Origin: Prochlorococcus sp. scB243_498I20
GTDB lineage: Bacteria; Cyanobacteriota; Cyanobacteriia; PCC-6307; Cyanobiaceae
DNA: 64,000 nt
Assembly (NCBI GenBank): GCA_000635015.1
Contig: JFMR01000049.1
Span: forward strand, 1 to 64,000
Direction of reading: 5' to 3'
The position numbers and the translations under genes were made by a program. Positions 30,055 through 38,915 of this stretch are shown one piece after another. Positions within the stretch are counted from its first letter, which is position 1; the number at the start of each line of letters is the position of its first letter. Below the pieces are notes generated by a model. The model was not told where the DNA came from and ran no database searches. It was given only the letters and a program-made list of their open reading frames with translations.

Positions 30055-30270
30055 TTAAGCTACATTGAAGGATTTAAAAACATAAAATAAACCTCCGATT
30101 AGGATCAATATTGCAGCTCCATAAAAAAGAAAAGGGATAATTGGATATTTATACAAAGTAGACCTTACTTTTTGTTGTATGGCTTTTTTATCAAGTTGAG
30201 GCAACTTTATATCTTCAGTTTTTTCTCTAGGCGGAATGCCTAAATTTTTTCTTCTCTTTGCCTCTCCCAT
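30055..30270 (-). CDS. DUF2839-family membrane protein, 71 aa
   Basis: ATG 30270 gives MGEAKRRKNLGIPPREKTED, the same N-terminus as the paralogue at 27638; a longer frame to 30297 adds an unlikely leader. One C-terminal membrane helix (IPFLFYGAAILILIGGLFYV). Stop of the upstream gene is 3 bases away, so the two are probably in one transcript. Confidence 0.75.
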   Translation of the reverse strand: MGEAKRRKNLGIPPREKTEDIKLPQLDKKAIQQKVRSTLYKYPIIPFLFYGAAILILIGGLFYVFKSFNVA

Positions 30271-30272
30271 AA

Positions 30273-30503
30273 TTAAAAATGAGGTATTCCCATACATTTT
30301 AAATAATTGTTATCAGCTAAATCTAAAACTTGATTCCATTCTTCATGAGATGTTTCCAAATTATTTTTAAAATCTTTTTCAAATTTAAGGATACATCTTT
30401 TTTCTATATTTTCTGGAGAATTATAATTTCTTAAAAAAGAAACACTCAAATACGATAATGATGAAAAAACTACAATTATTTTAGCCATCCTAAAATTGTT
30501 CAT
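30273..30503 (-). CDS. Hypothetical protein with signal-anchor, 76 aa
   Basis: MNNFRMAKIIVVFSSLSYLS... an N-terminal hydrophobic segment and a polar rest with two Cys (RCILKFEKDF, YLKCMGIP). Start could be MAKIIVV at 30488. Likely exported or anchored. Unknown. Confidence 0.5.
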   Translation of the reverse strand: MNNFRMAKIIVVFSSLSYLSVSFLRNYNSPENIEKRCILKFEKDFKNNLETSHEEWNQVLDLADNNYLKCMGIPHF

Positions 30504-30585
30504 ATCTTAGATGATATTGCCTTATAAATAAATAAGGTACCTGTTAGTTTTATAATTAATTTAATCTATTAAAAACAATTATCAA

Positions 30586-30783
30586 ATGATTAATTCGATG
30601 AATTTTAACCATTTGCCTATTCAGGATTTGGTTGTTTCAGGGTTAATAATCTTTATAATGTCGACGATTATTGCAAATATTTATGACCCATTATTAGGAA
30701 TAACTTATGCATTTGGGAATATACTTACTCTTACTTTTTTAAGCTGGTTATACAAAGAGACTTGGAGTGATCCAAGGAAATAA
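30586..30783 (+). CDS. Small two-helix membrane protein, 65 aa
   Basis: IQDLVVSGLIIFIMSTIIAN and LLGITYAFGNILTLTFLSWL are two membrane helices, ending YKETWSDPRK. No family recognised. Confidence 0.55.
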   Translation: MINSMNFNHLPIQDLVVSGLIIFIMSTIIANIYDPLLGITYAFGNILTLTFLSWLYKETWSDPRK

Positions 30784-31056
30784 ATCTAATAAAGAAAAAA
30801 GATAGATAAAAAAACTACTTCTGTATTTTTAATTTCGAAGAATACTTTAAATTCACAATGTATGTAGCAACAAGAGATAGTATCAAGAAAAATAATAAGC
30901 TTTCCAAGGTAGATTGGGGCATAACCATGAGTAGTACCAAAATGATATATCTTTAAAGAAACGAATTCTGAACAAAAATCAACCCTTTCATCATTTTTTA
31001 TTCTCAAACTTATAAATTTAATTTATCTTATAAAATCTCTAAGATTTAGATTGATT

Positions 31057-31413
31057 TTAATTTGAAAAATATTTTTCAGCCCTCCTAAAGGCTTTTACTG
31101 CTCCTTTATAATCAAGACTTTTTAATTTTTCCTTACTTTTTTTTTCCAGCATTTTTACTATTTGATTTCTCTTTATTTCATCAATTTTCAGCTTATGATC
31201 GAAAATAAGATCAAATTTTGAGGAATACAATCTAGATAATTCTTCTCTATATTTTTCAATAATTTTTTTATCACAAGATTTGGATTTCAAAATTGCATTT
31301 GCCTTCATTTTGTCATCTATTGCCCCTTTAAAATTTCCTTGTTTAAATTTCTTCTCACTTGATCTAGTTAGCTTAATAATATTTCCTAATATCAATTCAT
31401 TAGAATCTTTCAT
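31057..31413 (-). CDS. TPR-like hypothetical protein, 118 aa
   Basis: Two similar units, KKFKQGNFKGAIDDKMKANA and KLKSLDYKGAVKAFRRAEKY, have the G-x-[FY]-x-x-A pattern of TPR helix pairs. Probably a protein-binding scaffold. Basic, soluble. Function unknown. Confidence 0.55.
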   Translation of the reverse strand: MKDSNELILGNIIKLTRSSEKKFKQGNFKGAIDDKMKANAILKSKSCDKKIIEKYREELSRLYSSKFDLIFDHKLKIDEIKRNQIVKMLEKKSKEKLKSLDYKGAVKAFRRAEKYFSN

Positions 31414-31489
31414 TTATTAATCTTATCCTAGGTTAATGCTATCAGAATAAAGAAAAAACAACTTTTTTAATACTCAAATAATTAAATAA

Positions 31490-31816
31490 TTATCCATTAA
31501 CAAGTCCTTTTTCAAGAAGTAAATCGAAAACCTCCACACTTTTCGTTTTCCCAAATTTGGGGGGGTTATGTAAATCTAATATTTCAGCAAGGCACATAAT
31601 CCAATAAGTATCTTTTTTTAAATTTAGACCTTCGCATATATGGGTGGGGGCCGATTTAAAACAGCCAAAATCTGTTGATATATTAATGTTCATGATTTGA
31701 GTTACAAGTTCCAGACTTAAAAGTTCTATTTCTTGCTCAGAAAGGGATGTCCCAAAAGAATATGATTCAATTAAAAGTTGATAATTCATAAAAGATTTAT
31801 TTTTCAAGAAATCCAT
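31490..31816 (-). CDS. Hypothetical protein, 108 aa
   Basis: MDFLKNKSFMNYQLLIESYS ... THICEGLNLKKDTYWIMCLA ... VFDLLLEKGLVNG. Overlaps the end of the DUF3764 gene by 13 bases, so co-transcribed with it. MNYQLL at codon 10 is an alternative start. Family unknown. Confidence 0.55.
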   Translation of the reverse strand: MDFLKNKSFMNYQLLIESYSFGTSLSEQEIELLSLELVTQIMNINISTDFGCFKSAPTHICEGLNLKKDTYWIMCLAEILDLHNPPKFGKTKSVEVFDLLLEKGLVNG

Positions 31817-32085
31817 CGAGTTATTTTTGTACCCGCATAAATATGCCCTGAAGCTTCAACAATAGGTTTTGTTTCAGGATTCATAAAAATATCGTATAGA
31901 ACATTTTCTGGTCCTTGAAAAATTACAGTTGCCCTTTGAGGATCATCTAATGATTTACCAATATAAAATGTTTTAACTCCCATTTCTTTAAACATCGACT
32001 GCTGTCCCTCAGCATTCATATAAGATTCATATTGCTCGAACGTATTACTTAGTTGAAAATCTAGAATAGTCGTTTCAATGGTCAT
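31804..32085 (-). CDS. DUF3764-family protein, 93 aa
   Basis: MTIETTILDFQLSNTFEQYE ... GVKTFYIGKSLDDPQRATVI ... ASGHIYAGTKITRWIS fits DUF3764, a ferredoxin-like ABM-type family restricted to cyanobacteria. ATG 32085 is preferred over an upstream in-frame ATG at 32142 because the family starts at this strand. Unknown role. Drives expression of the overlapping 108-aa gene. Confidence 0.7.
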   Translation of the reverse strand: MTIETTILDFQLSNTFEQYESYMNAEGQQSMFKEMGVKTFYIGKSLDDPQRATVIFQGPENVLYDIFMNPETKPIVEASGHIYAGTKITRWIS

Positions 32086-32225
32086 AGCAGTAATAAGATG
32101 TTTTTCAGATATTAAATCTTTTTGCAAAAAAAAATAATTCAATAAAGATTAGTTTTTATTAAGCAATGTATTAACTAATTTTTATTTATGGGTTATAAAT
32201 CAACTATAAAAAAAAGATTTTAATT

Positions 32226-33569
32226 TTGGACTCAAAAATTTCTCCAAGAGAACAATGGACTAGTAAGTTGGGATTCATTCTTGCAGCTGCTGGTAGCGCA
32301 GTAGGTCTTGGTAACCTTTGGGGTTTCGCCTACAGAGCCTCTCAAGGTGGAGGTGCTGCTTTTGTACTTTTATACATACTAATCGTTTTAATTGTATGCC
32401 TTCCAGTATTTGTTGCTGAAATGGCTTTAGGAAGAAACGCTACTGCCAGCACATTGCTTGCACCAGTAAAGTTAGCTGGAAAAAATTGGTATCCATTAGG
32501 AATTCTTTTCTTTATAGCTCCCTTGGGAATAGCATCATATTATTCAGTCATAATGGGGTGGACCGCAGATACTTTGTTCCATTCATTATTTTTTGGATTA
32601 CCAAAAAATTTAAGTGAAGCAGAAGCTTTCTTTGGCTCAATTAGTAGTGGAAGCAGTGTTTTATTGGGGCACCTATTAAGTCTTGTTCTTACAGCCATAA
32701 TAGTTTCATCAGGGATAAAAAAAGGAATCGAGAAGGTTACACGATTCTTTATGCCTATACTTTTTATTATTCTTCTATCGCTAGCAATATGGGCCATTTC
32801 ACTTTCAGGAGCATGGGAAGGATACAAAACATTTTTGTTTAAGTTTGACTTTGATGAATTGAGGAACCCTCAAACAATAAGAAATGCTTTTACACAAGCT
32901 TTCTTTTCTTTAAGTTTAGGAATTGGAGTTATGGTGACTTATGCTTCCTATTTGAATAAAAAGAGTAATCTTCCAAAACTAAGTGTTGGAGTTGCATCAT
33001 TGGATACTTTGGTGGGTCTTATGGCAGGACTTATTACCTTTCCTATTGTTTTAACATTTGGTTTAAGTGATGCTATTTCTGAATCAACAGTTGGTGCATT
33101 ATTTATATCAATACCTACGGGCCTTGGTTCATATGGAGCGGTTGGAAGAATTGTAGCTGTTGCATTTTTTGCACTAGCTTATATAGCAGCAATAACTTCC
33201 TCTGTTTCATTATTGGAAGTTCCAGTTTCCTCATTAATGGATAAATTTGGTTTTAAAAGAGAAAAATCTGTTTGGCTTATAACTCTTTTCCTATTCTTAG
33301 CAGGTATTCCTTCTGCATTGAATTTAAACATTCTAGGAACCATTGACTCGATTTTTGGAGGGGTATTACTTATCTTTGGTGGATTCTTGGTTACTTTCTT
33401 TATGGGATGGGTAGTACCTGGAAAGTTTAATGAAGAACTTAGTGATTCAAAAGTAGGAATCAAAACGACACGTTATTTGAAATTCATGACAAGATGGGTT
33501 GCGCCCCCAATTATTGGTTTTGGACTTTTTATTAGTGTGTTTGATTTGCTCAAAGGCTGGGTAAATTAG
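32226..33569 (+). CDS. Sodium-dependent transporter, NSS/SNF family
   Basis: 447 residues, about 11-12 membrane helices. TSKLGFILAAAGSAVGLGNL with the following G-x-x-Y-R and QGGGAAF is the unwound helix-1 sodium/substrate site of the LeuT fold. It imports amino acids or similar solutes with Na+. Start is TTG at 32226; no earlier ATG fits and no clear ribosome site is seen. The tryptophan-rich VGLGNLWGFAYR replaces the usual GNIWRFPY, so substrate preference may differ. Monocistronic. Confidence 0.9.
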   Translation: MDSKISPREQWTSKLGFILAAAGSAVGLGNLWGFAYRASQGGGAAFVLLYILIVLIVCLPVFVAEMALGRNATASTLLAPVKLAGKNWYPLGILFFIAPLGIASYYSVIMGWTADTLFHSLFFGLPKNLSEAEAFFGSISSGSSVLLGHLLSLVLTAIIVSSGIKKGIEKVTRFFMPILFIILLSLAIWAISLSGAWEGYKTFLFKFDFDELRNPQTIRNAFTQAFFSLSLGIGVMVTYASYLNKKSNLPKLSVGVASLDTLVGLMAGLITFPIVLTFGLSDAISESTVGALFISIPTGLGSYGAVGRIVAVAFFALAYIAAITSSVSLLEVPVSSLMDKFGFKREKSVWLITLFLFLAGIPSALNLNILGTIDSIFGGVLLIFGGFLVTFFMGWVVPGKFNEELSDSKVGIKTTRYLKFMTRWVAPPIIGFGLFISVFDLLKGWVN

Positions 33570-33931
33570 AAAAATTTTACAAGTAATATAGTGCGGAAAT
33601 AAGGGGGGTGGTATAAGTCGATCAACAAATTAAATCGTGAAACTTTTTGAGCATTGTTTGAAAGCAAGCTTAAAAAAACTTGTGAATATATTAGTATTTG
33701 CAGTCGTTCTTGTTTAAAAAGTTGATGTGTTGGAGAAGTTCTTTTTTATTTTTTAAAAGCCAAAAAAATGTCTTACCGCGGATCCTTTTTTTTAATTAAG
33801 TATTAACTTTTAACTTTTATTTAATCTCAAACGTATCGCCAAAAACCATCCCTAATAGAATCTATATAAAATACATTTAGGTGTTTAATTTAAATAAATT
33901 AGAGCGCCTAAAAGAATAGATAACAAATTTG
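33570..33931. other. Gap between transporter and SelO genes
   Basis: 362 bases. GGGGGGTGG near 33603 and several A/T runs, but no frame or clear terminator. Confidence 0.35.
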
Positions 33932-35635
33932 ATGTCAACAAAATCTGATTCATTAAAAGGAAAGCTTACAGAAAATTTTTCTGAATTTTCTCAACTATCT
34001 GACTATTCTTTTATGAATTCTCTTAAAGCAGATCCTCAATCAACAAAAGATGGAAATGATCACAAGCCGCGTTCAATATATTCAGGTCATTATGTACCAG
34101 TTGTGCCAACTGCTATTCCAGAACCAGAATATATTTCCCATAGCAACAAACTTTTTAAAGAACTAAGGCTAAGCTCAGATCTTACTAAAGACGAAAATTT
34201 TTGTCGTTTTTTCTCAGGTGATATTTCTGTTGCTAATTATCCAATGAGTCCTGTTGGTTGGGCAACAGGTTATGCATTATCAATTTACGGAACTGAATAT
34301 ACCCAACAATGTCCCTTTGGCACCGGCAATGGTTATGGCGATGGCAGAGCAATTTCTGTTTTTGAAGGTTTATTCAATGGGAAAAGAATGGAAATGCAAC
34401 TTAAAGGAGGAGGTCCAACTCCCTACTGTCGTGGAGCAGATGGCAGAGCTGTCTTAAGGTCTAGCGTACGAGAATTTCTCGCACAGGAATTAATGGATGC
34501 ATTGGGAATCCCTACCTCAAGATCTTTAACACTTTATGTCTCACGTTCAGAAATAGTTAGAAGACCATGGTATTCCAAAGGGTCCAGGTATTTTGAGCCT
34601 GACATCATGATTGATAATCTAGCGGCAATTACTACGAGAGTCGCTCCATCTTTTTTACGTGTAGGCCAGATTGAACTTTTTGCAAGACGAGTTCGTAATA
34701 ATGCGCATGATGAGGCGCTCAATGAACTAAAGATGATAGTTCAACATCTAATTGATAGAAATTATAAAGATGAAATTGAATATGAGATTTCAATTGAAAG
34801 TAAAGTAATAAAACTGGCTTCTTTATACAGATCAAGACTCATATCACTTATAGCCAACTGGATGAGAGTTGGTTATTGCCAGGGTAATTTCAATAGTGAT
34901 AATTGTGCTGCTGGTGGTTATACCTTGGATTATGGCCCCTTTGGATTCTGTGAATTATTTGATCCAAGATTTCAACCATGGACAGGTGGAGGTGAACATT
35001 TCTCATTTTTTAACCAGCCTTCTGCAGCGGCAATCAACTTTAAAACATTCTGTTCATCTCTTAGTCCGTTACTTTCACGAAGCAAACAAGATCAAGAAAA
35101 GTTAGATCAAATCGAAAAAGATTTTTCTGAATTAATGAATAAGGAATTGATGAAAATGTGGGCAAACAAGCTTGGTTTAGAACATTACAACGAAGCTCTA
35201 ATAAATGATTTTTTTAATCTCATGGTCATTTCAAAAGCAGACTATACAATTTTGTTCCGCAAACTCTCTGAAATCCCTGATAACTTAGATTCTTTAAAAG
35301 ACTGTTTCTATCTACCAATTAATGACCAGCTCAATAATAGGTGGGAAGTATGGCTTCAAAACTGGCAATCAATCTTGAAGAAAGAGGGAAATATTAAAGC
35401 GAAATCAGCATCAATGAAATCCCTTAATCCAGTCTATACTTGGCGCGAATGGATGGTCGTTCCCGCATATGAAGAAGCTGAAAAAGGAAATTACAAAAAA
35501 ATAAAAGAATTACAGGATGTCTTTAGCAATCCATATATAGAACAATCCTCAGAAATAGATCAAAAATATAATCGACTAAAGCCAAGCCAGTATTTTAACT
35601 ATGGAGGAGTATCTCACTACAGCTGTTCTTCATAA
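33932..35635 (+). CDS. selO: SelO family protein adenylyltransferase (YdiU)
   Basis: 567 residues; ATG 33932 is taken rather than the TTG just before. The SelO core GADGRAVLRSSVREFLAQEL, ALGIPTSRSLTLY and NFNSDNC (nucleotide and metal-binding parts of a pseudokinase fold) are visible. SelO transfers AMP to proteins and responds to redox state. The enzyme usually ends with a selenocysteine or Cys; this ends HYSCSS, a Cys three residues from the end. Monocistronic. Confidence 0.92.
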   Translation: MSTKSDSLKGKLTENFSEFSQLSDYSFMNSLKADPQSTKDGNDHKPRSIYSGHYVPVVPTAIPEPEYISHSNKLFKELRLSSDLTKDENFCRFFSGDISVANYPMSPVGWATGYALSIYGTEYTQQCPFGTGNGYGDGRAISVFEGLFNGKRMEMQLKGGGPTPYCRGADGRAVLRSSVREFLAQELMDALGIPTSRSLTLYVSRSEIVRRPWYSKGSRYFEPDIMIDNLAAITTRVAPSFLRVGQIELFARRVRNNAHDEALNELKMIVQHLIDRNYKDEIEYEISIESKVIKLASLYRSRLISLIANWMRVGYCQGNFNSDNCAAGGYTLDYGPFGFCELFDPRFQPWTGGGEHFSFFNQPSAAAINFKTFCSSLSPLLSRSKQDQEKLDQIEKDFSELMNKELMKMWANKLGLEHYNEALINDFFNLMVISKADYTILFRKLSEIPDNLDSLKDCFYLPINDQLNNRWEVWLQNWQSILKKEGNIKAKSASMKSLNPVYTWREWMVVPAYEEAEKGNYKKIKELQDVFSNPYIEQSSEIDQKYNRLKPSQYFNYGGVSHYSCSS

Positions 35636-35677
35636 AAGTTCAATCCTAATGCAGATTGAAAAAATTACAGAAAAATA

Positions 35678-36118
35678 TTATTTATTTATGGCCGTAGGCA
35701 TTCCAACTATTGATACAACTCCCACATGAAGTATGGCCGGCTTCTTCCCAACATTTTTCACATAGTGGCTCCCCCCATTATTACTCTCTATAAATGCATC
35801 ACCCGCTCTAAAGAAATTAATTTCTTCTCCCCTCACATGCTTTAATCTTCCTCTAGTAACATGAACCAACATTGGGGAAGGATGAGTATGAATTGGAGTT
35901 TTCAAGCCAACTGGAATTTTTACTTTTAAGAGTCTTAATTCAGGCTTACCCTCGAGATAATTAAATTTTTCACCACTTAGTCCTTTTGAACTTTGAATAA
36001 TAGGTATAACTTCAATCTTTTCTTCAGCAAGAGAAGGTTGTGCTAAAGCTAAAGTACCAATATAAAGGAAGCAAAATGGAATAAATTTTTTTAATTTCAT
36101 TAGATATTTGAGTTTCAC
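35678..36118 (-). CDS. Secreted cupin-domain protein
   Basis: 146 residues. Signal peptide ends near SLA-EE (residue ~32). The cupin motif LKTPIHTHPSPMLVHVTRGR (HTH and a later E/H, FIESNNGGSHYVKN) forms a metal-binding barrel. Likely periplasmic. The first ATG is 6 codons before MKLKKFIPF, a second possible start. Substrate unknown. Confidence 0.8.
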   Translation of the reverse strand: MKLKYLMKLKKFIPFCFLYIGTLALAQPSLAEEKIEVIPIIQSSKGLSGEKFNYLEGKPELRLLKVKIPVGLKTPIHTHPSPMLVHVTRGRLKHVRGEEINFFRAGDAFIESNNGGSHYVKNVGKKPAILHVGVVSIVGMPTAINK

Positions 36119-36153
36119 TAATAATAGGTAGTTTGCAAAAATAATAAACTAAT

Positions 36154-36315
36154 TTATTTTTTGTATAACTTTTCTAATTGCTTAATTTCCTCTCTTAAAT
36201 CCTTACCTCTATTATTTAATTTATTATTCTTAATAACTATTGGGATAATCCACCAGGCTTGAAGACCTAAAAAGATAAATACTAGGATCAATAATTCAAA
36301 AGTACCAGGCTGCAT
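36154..36315 (-). CDS. Small membrane protein with basic helical tail, 53 aa
   Basis: MQPGTFELLILVFIFLGLQA gives one helix (through WWIIPIV), then NNKLNNRGKDLREEIKQLEK coiled-coil. Unknown, but composition is highly protein-like. Confidence 0.55.
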   Translation of the reverse strand: MQPGTFELLILVFIFLGLQAWWIIPIVIKNNKLNNRGKDLREEIKQLEKLYKK

Positions 36316-36388
36316 TTGATAAATAACCCTTCTTTGTTAATAACATCATTCTAAAAGTTATTAAACATGCATGAGATATTCAATATTT

Positions 36389-36571
36389 CTAGGCTGCCTC
36401 TAATTCAATGTTAAGTTCAATTCCCTTTGAAATGATTGCTTCTTTAAATTCTATAAGTTTGGAAATTATTCTTTGCTTCTCAGGATCAGTTTTATGGATA
36501 TCATCTACAACTTCTTGCATTGCAAGTGTTACTTTTTGTAGTTTGATTTCTAAATCTTCCCTGTAATTCAT
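36389..36571 (-). CDS. Small helical hypothetical protein, 60 aa
   Basis: MNYREDLEIKLQKVTLAMQE ... SKGIELNIELEAA. Acidic, all helical. Unknown. Confidence 0.55.
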   Translation of the reverse strand: MNYREDLEIKLQKVTLAMQEVVDDIHKTDPEKQRIISKLIEFKEAIISKGIELNIELEAA

Positions 36572-36645
36572 ATGTTTAAAGAAATTATCTTATTTATTAA
36601 AAAACAAAATAATTATTAGTAAATAAGTACTTAACCTTAAAAGGA

Positions 36646-36720
36646 TTGACAGCAAAACAAGGAAGATATAATTTATAGTACAAATGTATTAAAATCTACC
36701 TAGCCTATTAAGGGAAAAGC
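36646..36720 (+). promoter_or_regulatory. Possible sigma-70 promoter and leader of the DUF1651-like gene
   Basis: TTGACA (36646-36651) and TATAAT (36667-36672) are 15 bases apart, slightly short. AAGGGAAAAGC before ATG 36721 contains the ribosome site. Confidence 0.4.
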
Positions 36721-36990
36721 ATGGAGCCTAAGTACTTATTTGGTTGTAGCAGTAGCAAGCCAAGCGGATGCCTACTAAATCCCGAAGGCAGCAGAATTAT
36801 CTTTTTCGAAGAGTGTAAAAATTCTCTTGAACCTAATTCAAAAATTCATACTCATCTTTTCTATACAAATCATCTTGGTGAACCTGGAGGGTACAAATCC
36901 TCTGAAAAACTCAACATAGACTCAGCCTGGGAAAAGTGGCACGAACTTCACCAGAAAGGGTGGACAGATGTTGCTCACAATTATGGATAA
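36721..36990 (+). CDS. DUF1651-like protein, 89 aa
   Basis: MEPKYLFGCSSSKPSGCLLN ... LNIDSAWEKWHELHQKGWTD. The final W-x-x-W-x-x-L-x-x-x-GW helix fits DUF1651. N-terminal Cys and a GCL segment are unusual for the family. Distant from the paralogues at 21627 and 24388. Confidence 0.55.
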   Translation: MEPKYLFGCSSSKPSGCLLNPEGSRIIFFEECKNSLEPNSKIHTHLFYTNHLGEPGGYKSSEKLNIDSAWEKWHELHQKGWTDVAHNYG

Positions 36991-37148
36991 GTGATCCAGC
37001 CCAAAAAAGTTTTTTATTTCTGTGAGCTTAAGAGTTTCCTAAAATATGGACTTCGGTGTCAAAAATAAATAATCAATATTTATTGACATTTGTATAAGTT
37101 AATTATTTGAATTATTAGATAATTAAAAAGGGCATAATCCAGAAAAAA

Positions 37149-37166
37149 AGGGCTTGATAAAGCCCT
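37149..37166 (-). terminator. Terminator after the minus-strand hli gene
   Basis: AGGGCTT-GATA-AAGCCCT stem with a T-run on the minus-strand side (poly-A at 37142-37149). Confidence 0.8.
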
Positions 37167-37190
37167 GAAAAAATTTAAAAAGGATTTTTA

Positions 37191-37319
37191 TTAGAAAATA
37201 CCTGGAAGAATTTGACCAGTAAAATAGTAGGCTCCTACAAGTGCAAACATTCCAAGCATTGCTGCTTTACCATTAAGCTTTTCAGCTTTTTCGGTCATGA
37301 TTTTTTTTGCGAATTCCAT
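37191..37319 (-). CDS. hli: High-light-inducible protein, 42 aa
   Basis: MEFAKKIMTEKAEKLNGKAA then MLGMFALVGAYYFTGQILPG. A minimal Hlip: E-K-L-N-G-K-A-A-M chlorophyll-binding motif, one membrane helix and the usual TGQIxPG end. Single-span Hlips act as dimers binding chlorophyll and beta-carotene to dissipate energy. Divergent from the three-gene hli cluster 300 bases away. Confidence 0.9.
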   Translation of the reverse strand: MEFAKKIMTEKAEKLNGKAAMLGMFALVGAYYFTGQILPGIF

Positions 37320-37623
37320 AATAAAGTGAAATAAATGATACCTAAAAACTAACTATTCAAATTTCAGAATGATGTAGTTTTTTCTACCAAATTGATATCT
37401 TTCTAAAGATTTAAAAATTAATAATTAAAAACCGCATTGAACTCTTAAAAACTTGCGAACCAATATGTAAAGCGTAGCAAGCCTAAAAAACAACTATTTA
37501 ACAAAATATGTAATGTTTATGCTACAATTATGTAATAAATATCTTGAATATAACTTAATTTCGGCTTAATACTTTACATTTGTTAATAGTAGTGTTACAT
37601 TAATTAACAATTACACAACTTCA
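37320..37623. other. Gap between divergent hli genes
   Basis: 304 bases that must hold both hli promoters, which in this group respond to light and starvation stress. No clear -35/-10 pair stands out. Confidence 0.4.
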
Positions 37624-37830
37624 ATGGCTAATTCAAACGTTACTACTGAATCAGGTGGCAGACAGAACATGTTTCCAACTGAGACACGTCCTTACATAGA
37701 TGAGTCTGTTTCTTACGACAGCTACCCACAAAATGCAGAAAAAGTTAACGGTCGTTGGGCAATGATTGGCCTTGTTGCGTTAGTAGGTGCTTACGTTTCA
37801 ACTGGACAAATTATTCCTGGCATTTTTTAA
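37624..37830 (+). CDS. hli: High-light-inducible protein, 68 aa
   Basis: MANSNVTTESGGRQNMFPTE ... AEKVNGRWAMIGLVALVGAY ... TGQIIPGIF. The E-x-x-N-G-R-x-A-M motif is complete and the helix single. Its stop overlaps the next hli start (TAATG). First gene of a four-gene cluster. Confidence 0.9.
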   Translation: MANSNVTTESGGRQNMFPTETRPYIDESVSYDSYPQNAEKVNGRWAMIGLVALVGAYVSTGQIIPGIF

Positions 37831-38090
37831 TGAGTCCACTTTCAGGTTTTTTAGCTGTAATTGTATTCTTTACAGCCATTCTCGTTGCTTATTTAACCAA
37901 GCAATTTCAAAACGAAAATTTAAACTATTCATCTTCTAATCAAATGAAAAACACAAACACAAAAGTCAAAACAATCGAAAAAGAAAAAGTTGTTGCTGAA
38001 ACTCTTAACGGCAGATTCGCAATGCTTGGATTAATTGCTGCTGTTGGAGCATATCTAACAACTGGTCAAATAATTCCTGGTTTCGTTTAA
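37830..38090 (+). CDS. hli: High-light-inducible protein with extra N-terminal helix, 86 aa
   Basis: ATG 37830 overlaps the upstream stop, so translation is coupled. MSPLSGFLAVIVFFTAILVA is a membrane helix, followed by a basic loop and a standard Hlip end (AETLNGRFAMLGLIAAVGAY ... TGQIIPGFV). Two membrane helices instead of one, which would change how it packs in Hlip dimers. Confidence 0.85.
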   Translation: MSPLSGFLAVIVFFTAILVAYLTKQFQNENLNYSSSNQMKNTNTKVKTIEKEKVVAETLNGRFAMLGLIAAVGAYLTTGQIIPGFV

Positions 38091-38124
38091 AAACCTACTA
38101 TTTAACATTTCTACAAATCAAAAA

Positions 38125-38253
38125 ATGGAAAATTCAAAAACAACTTATTGGCAAAACGCCGAGAGAACTAATGGAAGAATGGCAATGATGGGCTTATTTG
38201 CATTAGTTGTAAATTATGGCTTATTCGGATGGATAATCCCAGGAATTTTTTAA
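38125..38253 (+). CDS. hli: High-light-inducible protein, 42 aa
   Basis: MENSKTTYWQNAERTNGRMA then MMGLFALVVNYGLFGWIIPG. Hlip motif A-E-R-T-N-G-R-x-A-M intact; ends like the hli at 20356 (NYGLFGW), so the two are closest kin. The following ATG is 1 base past its stop. Confidence 0.9.
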   Translation: MENSKTTYWQNAERTNGRMAMMGLFALVVNYGLFGWIIPGIF

Positions 38254-38254
38254 A

Positions 38255-38434
38255 ATGAATTTAGGCTTACTTTTTCTTAAAGTAAACACTTTAGGAGTTA
38301 TAACTCTTTCCGAACTTGATTGGATAACTAACCATCAATCTGAATTTTCAAGGCTGGATATGGCTTTAGTTATTAAAATCGGCCGTCTTATGGATTCTGG
38401 AGTTGTAGAAATTGATAATAGATTGCCTGTTTAA
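38255..38434 (+). CDS. Conserved-type small protein at the end of the hli cluster, 59 aa
   Basis: MNLGLLFLKVNTLGVITLSE ... ALVIKIGRLMDSGVVEIDNR. Starts 1 base after the hli stop. Small, soluble, with alternating helix/strand. Such a gene regularly follows hli clusters in Prochlorococcus and their phages. Role unknown; it may belong to the same stress response. Confidence 0.6.
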   Translation: MNLGLLFLKVNTLGVITLSELDWITNHQSEFSRLDMALVIKIGRLMDSGVVEIDNRLPV

Positions 38435-38455
38435 TTTTTAAAAGTGATCGTCATG

Positions 38456-38492
38456 AGTGTTTGTCAATAGGGATACTGACAAACACTTTTTT
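38456..38492 (+). terminator. Terminator of the hli cluster
   Basis: AGTGTTTGTCA and TGACAAACACT form an 11-bp stem around a 10-base loop, then TTTTTT. Confidence 0.9.
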
Positions 38493-38509
38493 ATGAGAAA
38501 AAATATTTG

Positions 38510-38548
38510 TAAAAAAAAGAGATTGTTTCTTAGCTAAAAACAATCTCT
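38510..38548 (-). terminator. Terminator for minus-strand genes to the right
   Basis: AGAGATTGTTT/AAACAATCTCT, an 11-bp stem, with eight A before it on the plus strand, i.e. a T-run after it on the minus strand. Confidence 0.75.
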
Positions 38549-38641
38549 CAATTACCTAATTCTTACATGAAAATTTCAAGTAGGCTTACAGATCTTAACT
38601 GATTTGTTTTTATAGTAAATCCGTAAAAATGCTTTTGTAAT

Positions 38642-38857
38642 TTATCTTTTTAAACCACCTCTTTTTATCCAAAGGAACCATGTAACCCAAATAGGAGGAA
38701 GGAATCTGATTAAAAAAGAAATTTTATATATATAAAATGGGGCATTTTCACTTTGAAATAAACTCATCAAAAAGGAAGATATAGTTACCCAAAGTAAAAC
38801 TATTAATATATTTGCTCCCAACAAAGCGAACTTATTTTGTTTGAATATTTTTGGCAT
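38642..38857 (-). CDS. Small membrane protein, 71 aa
   Basis: MPKIFKQNKFALLGANILIV ... FLPPIWVTWFLWIKRGGLKR. Two hydrophobic helices, basic end. Ends near a good terminator. Unknown family. Confidence 0.55.
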   Translation of the reverse strand: MPKIFKQNKFALLGANILIVLLWVTISSFLMSLFQSENAPFYIYKISFLIRFLPPIWVTWFLWIKRGGLKR

Positions 38858-38915
38858 AAGTTTATTTTTTTATATTCTTAATTTTAAATAATCTCGGGAA
38901 ATAAATTATACATTT

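Noticed and set aside
30786..31007. 73-codon minus-strand frame
   Set aside because: Cys/Tyr/Phe-rich random composition, no ribosome site.
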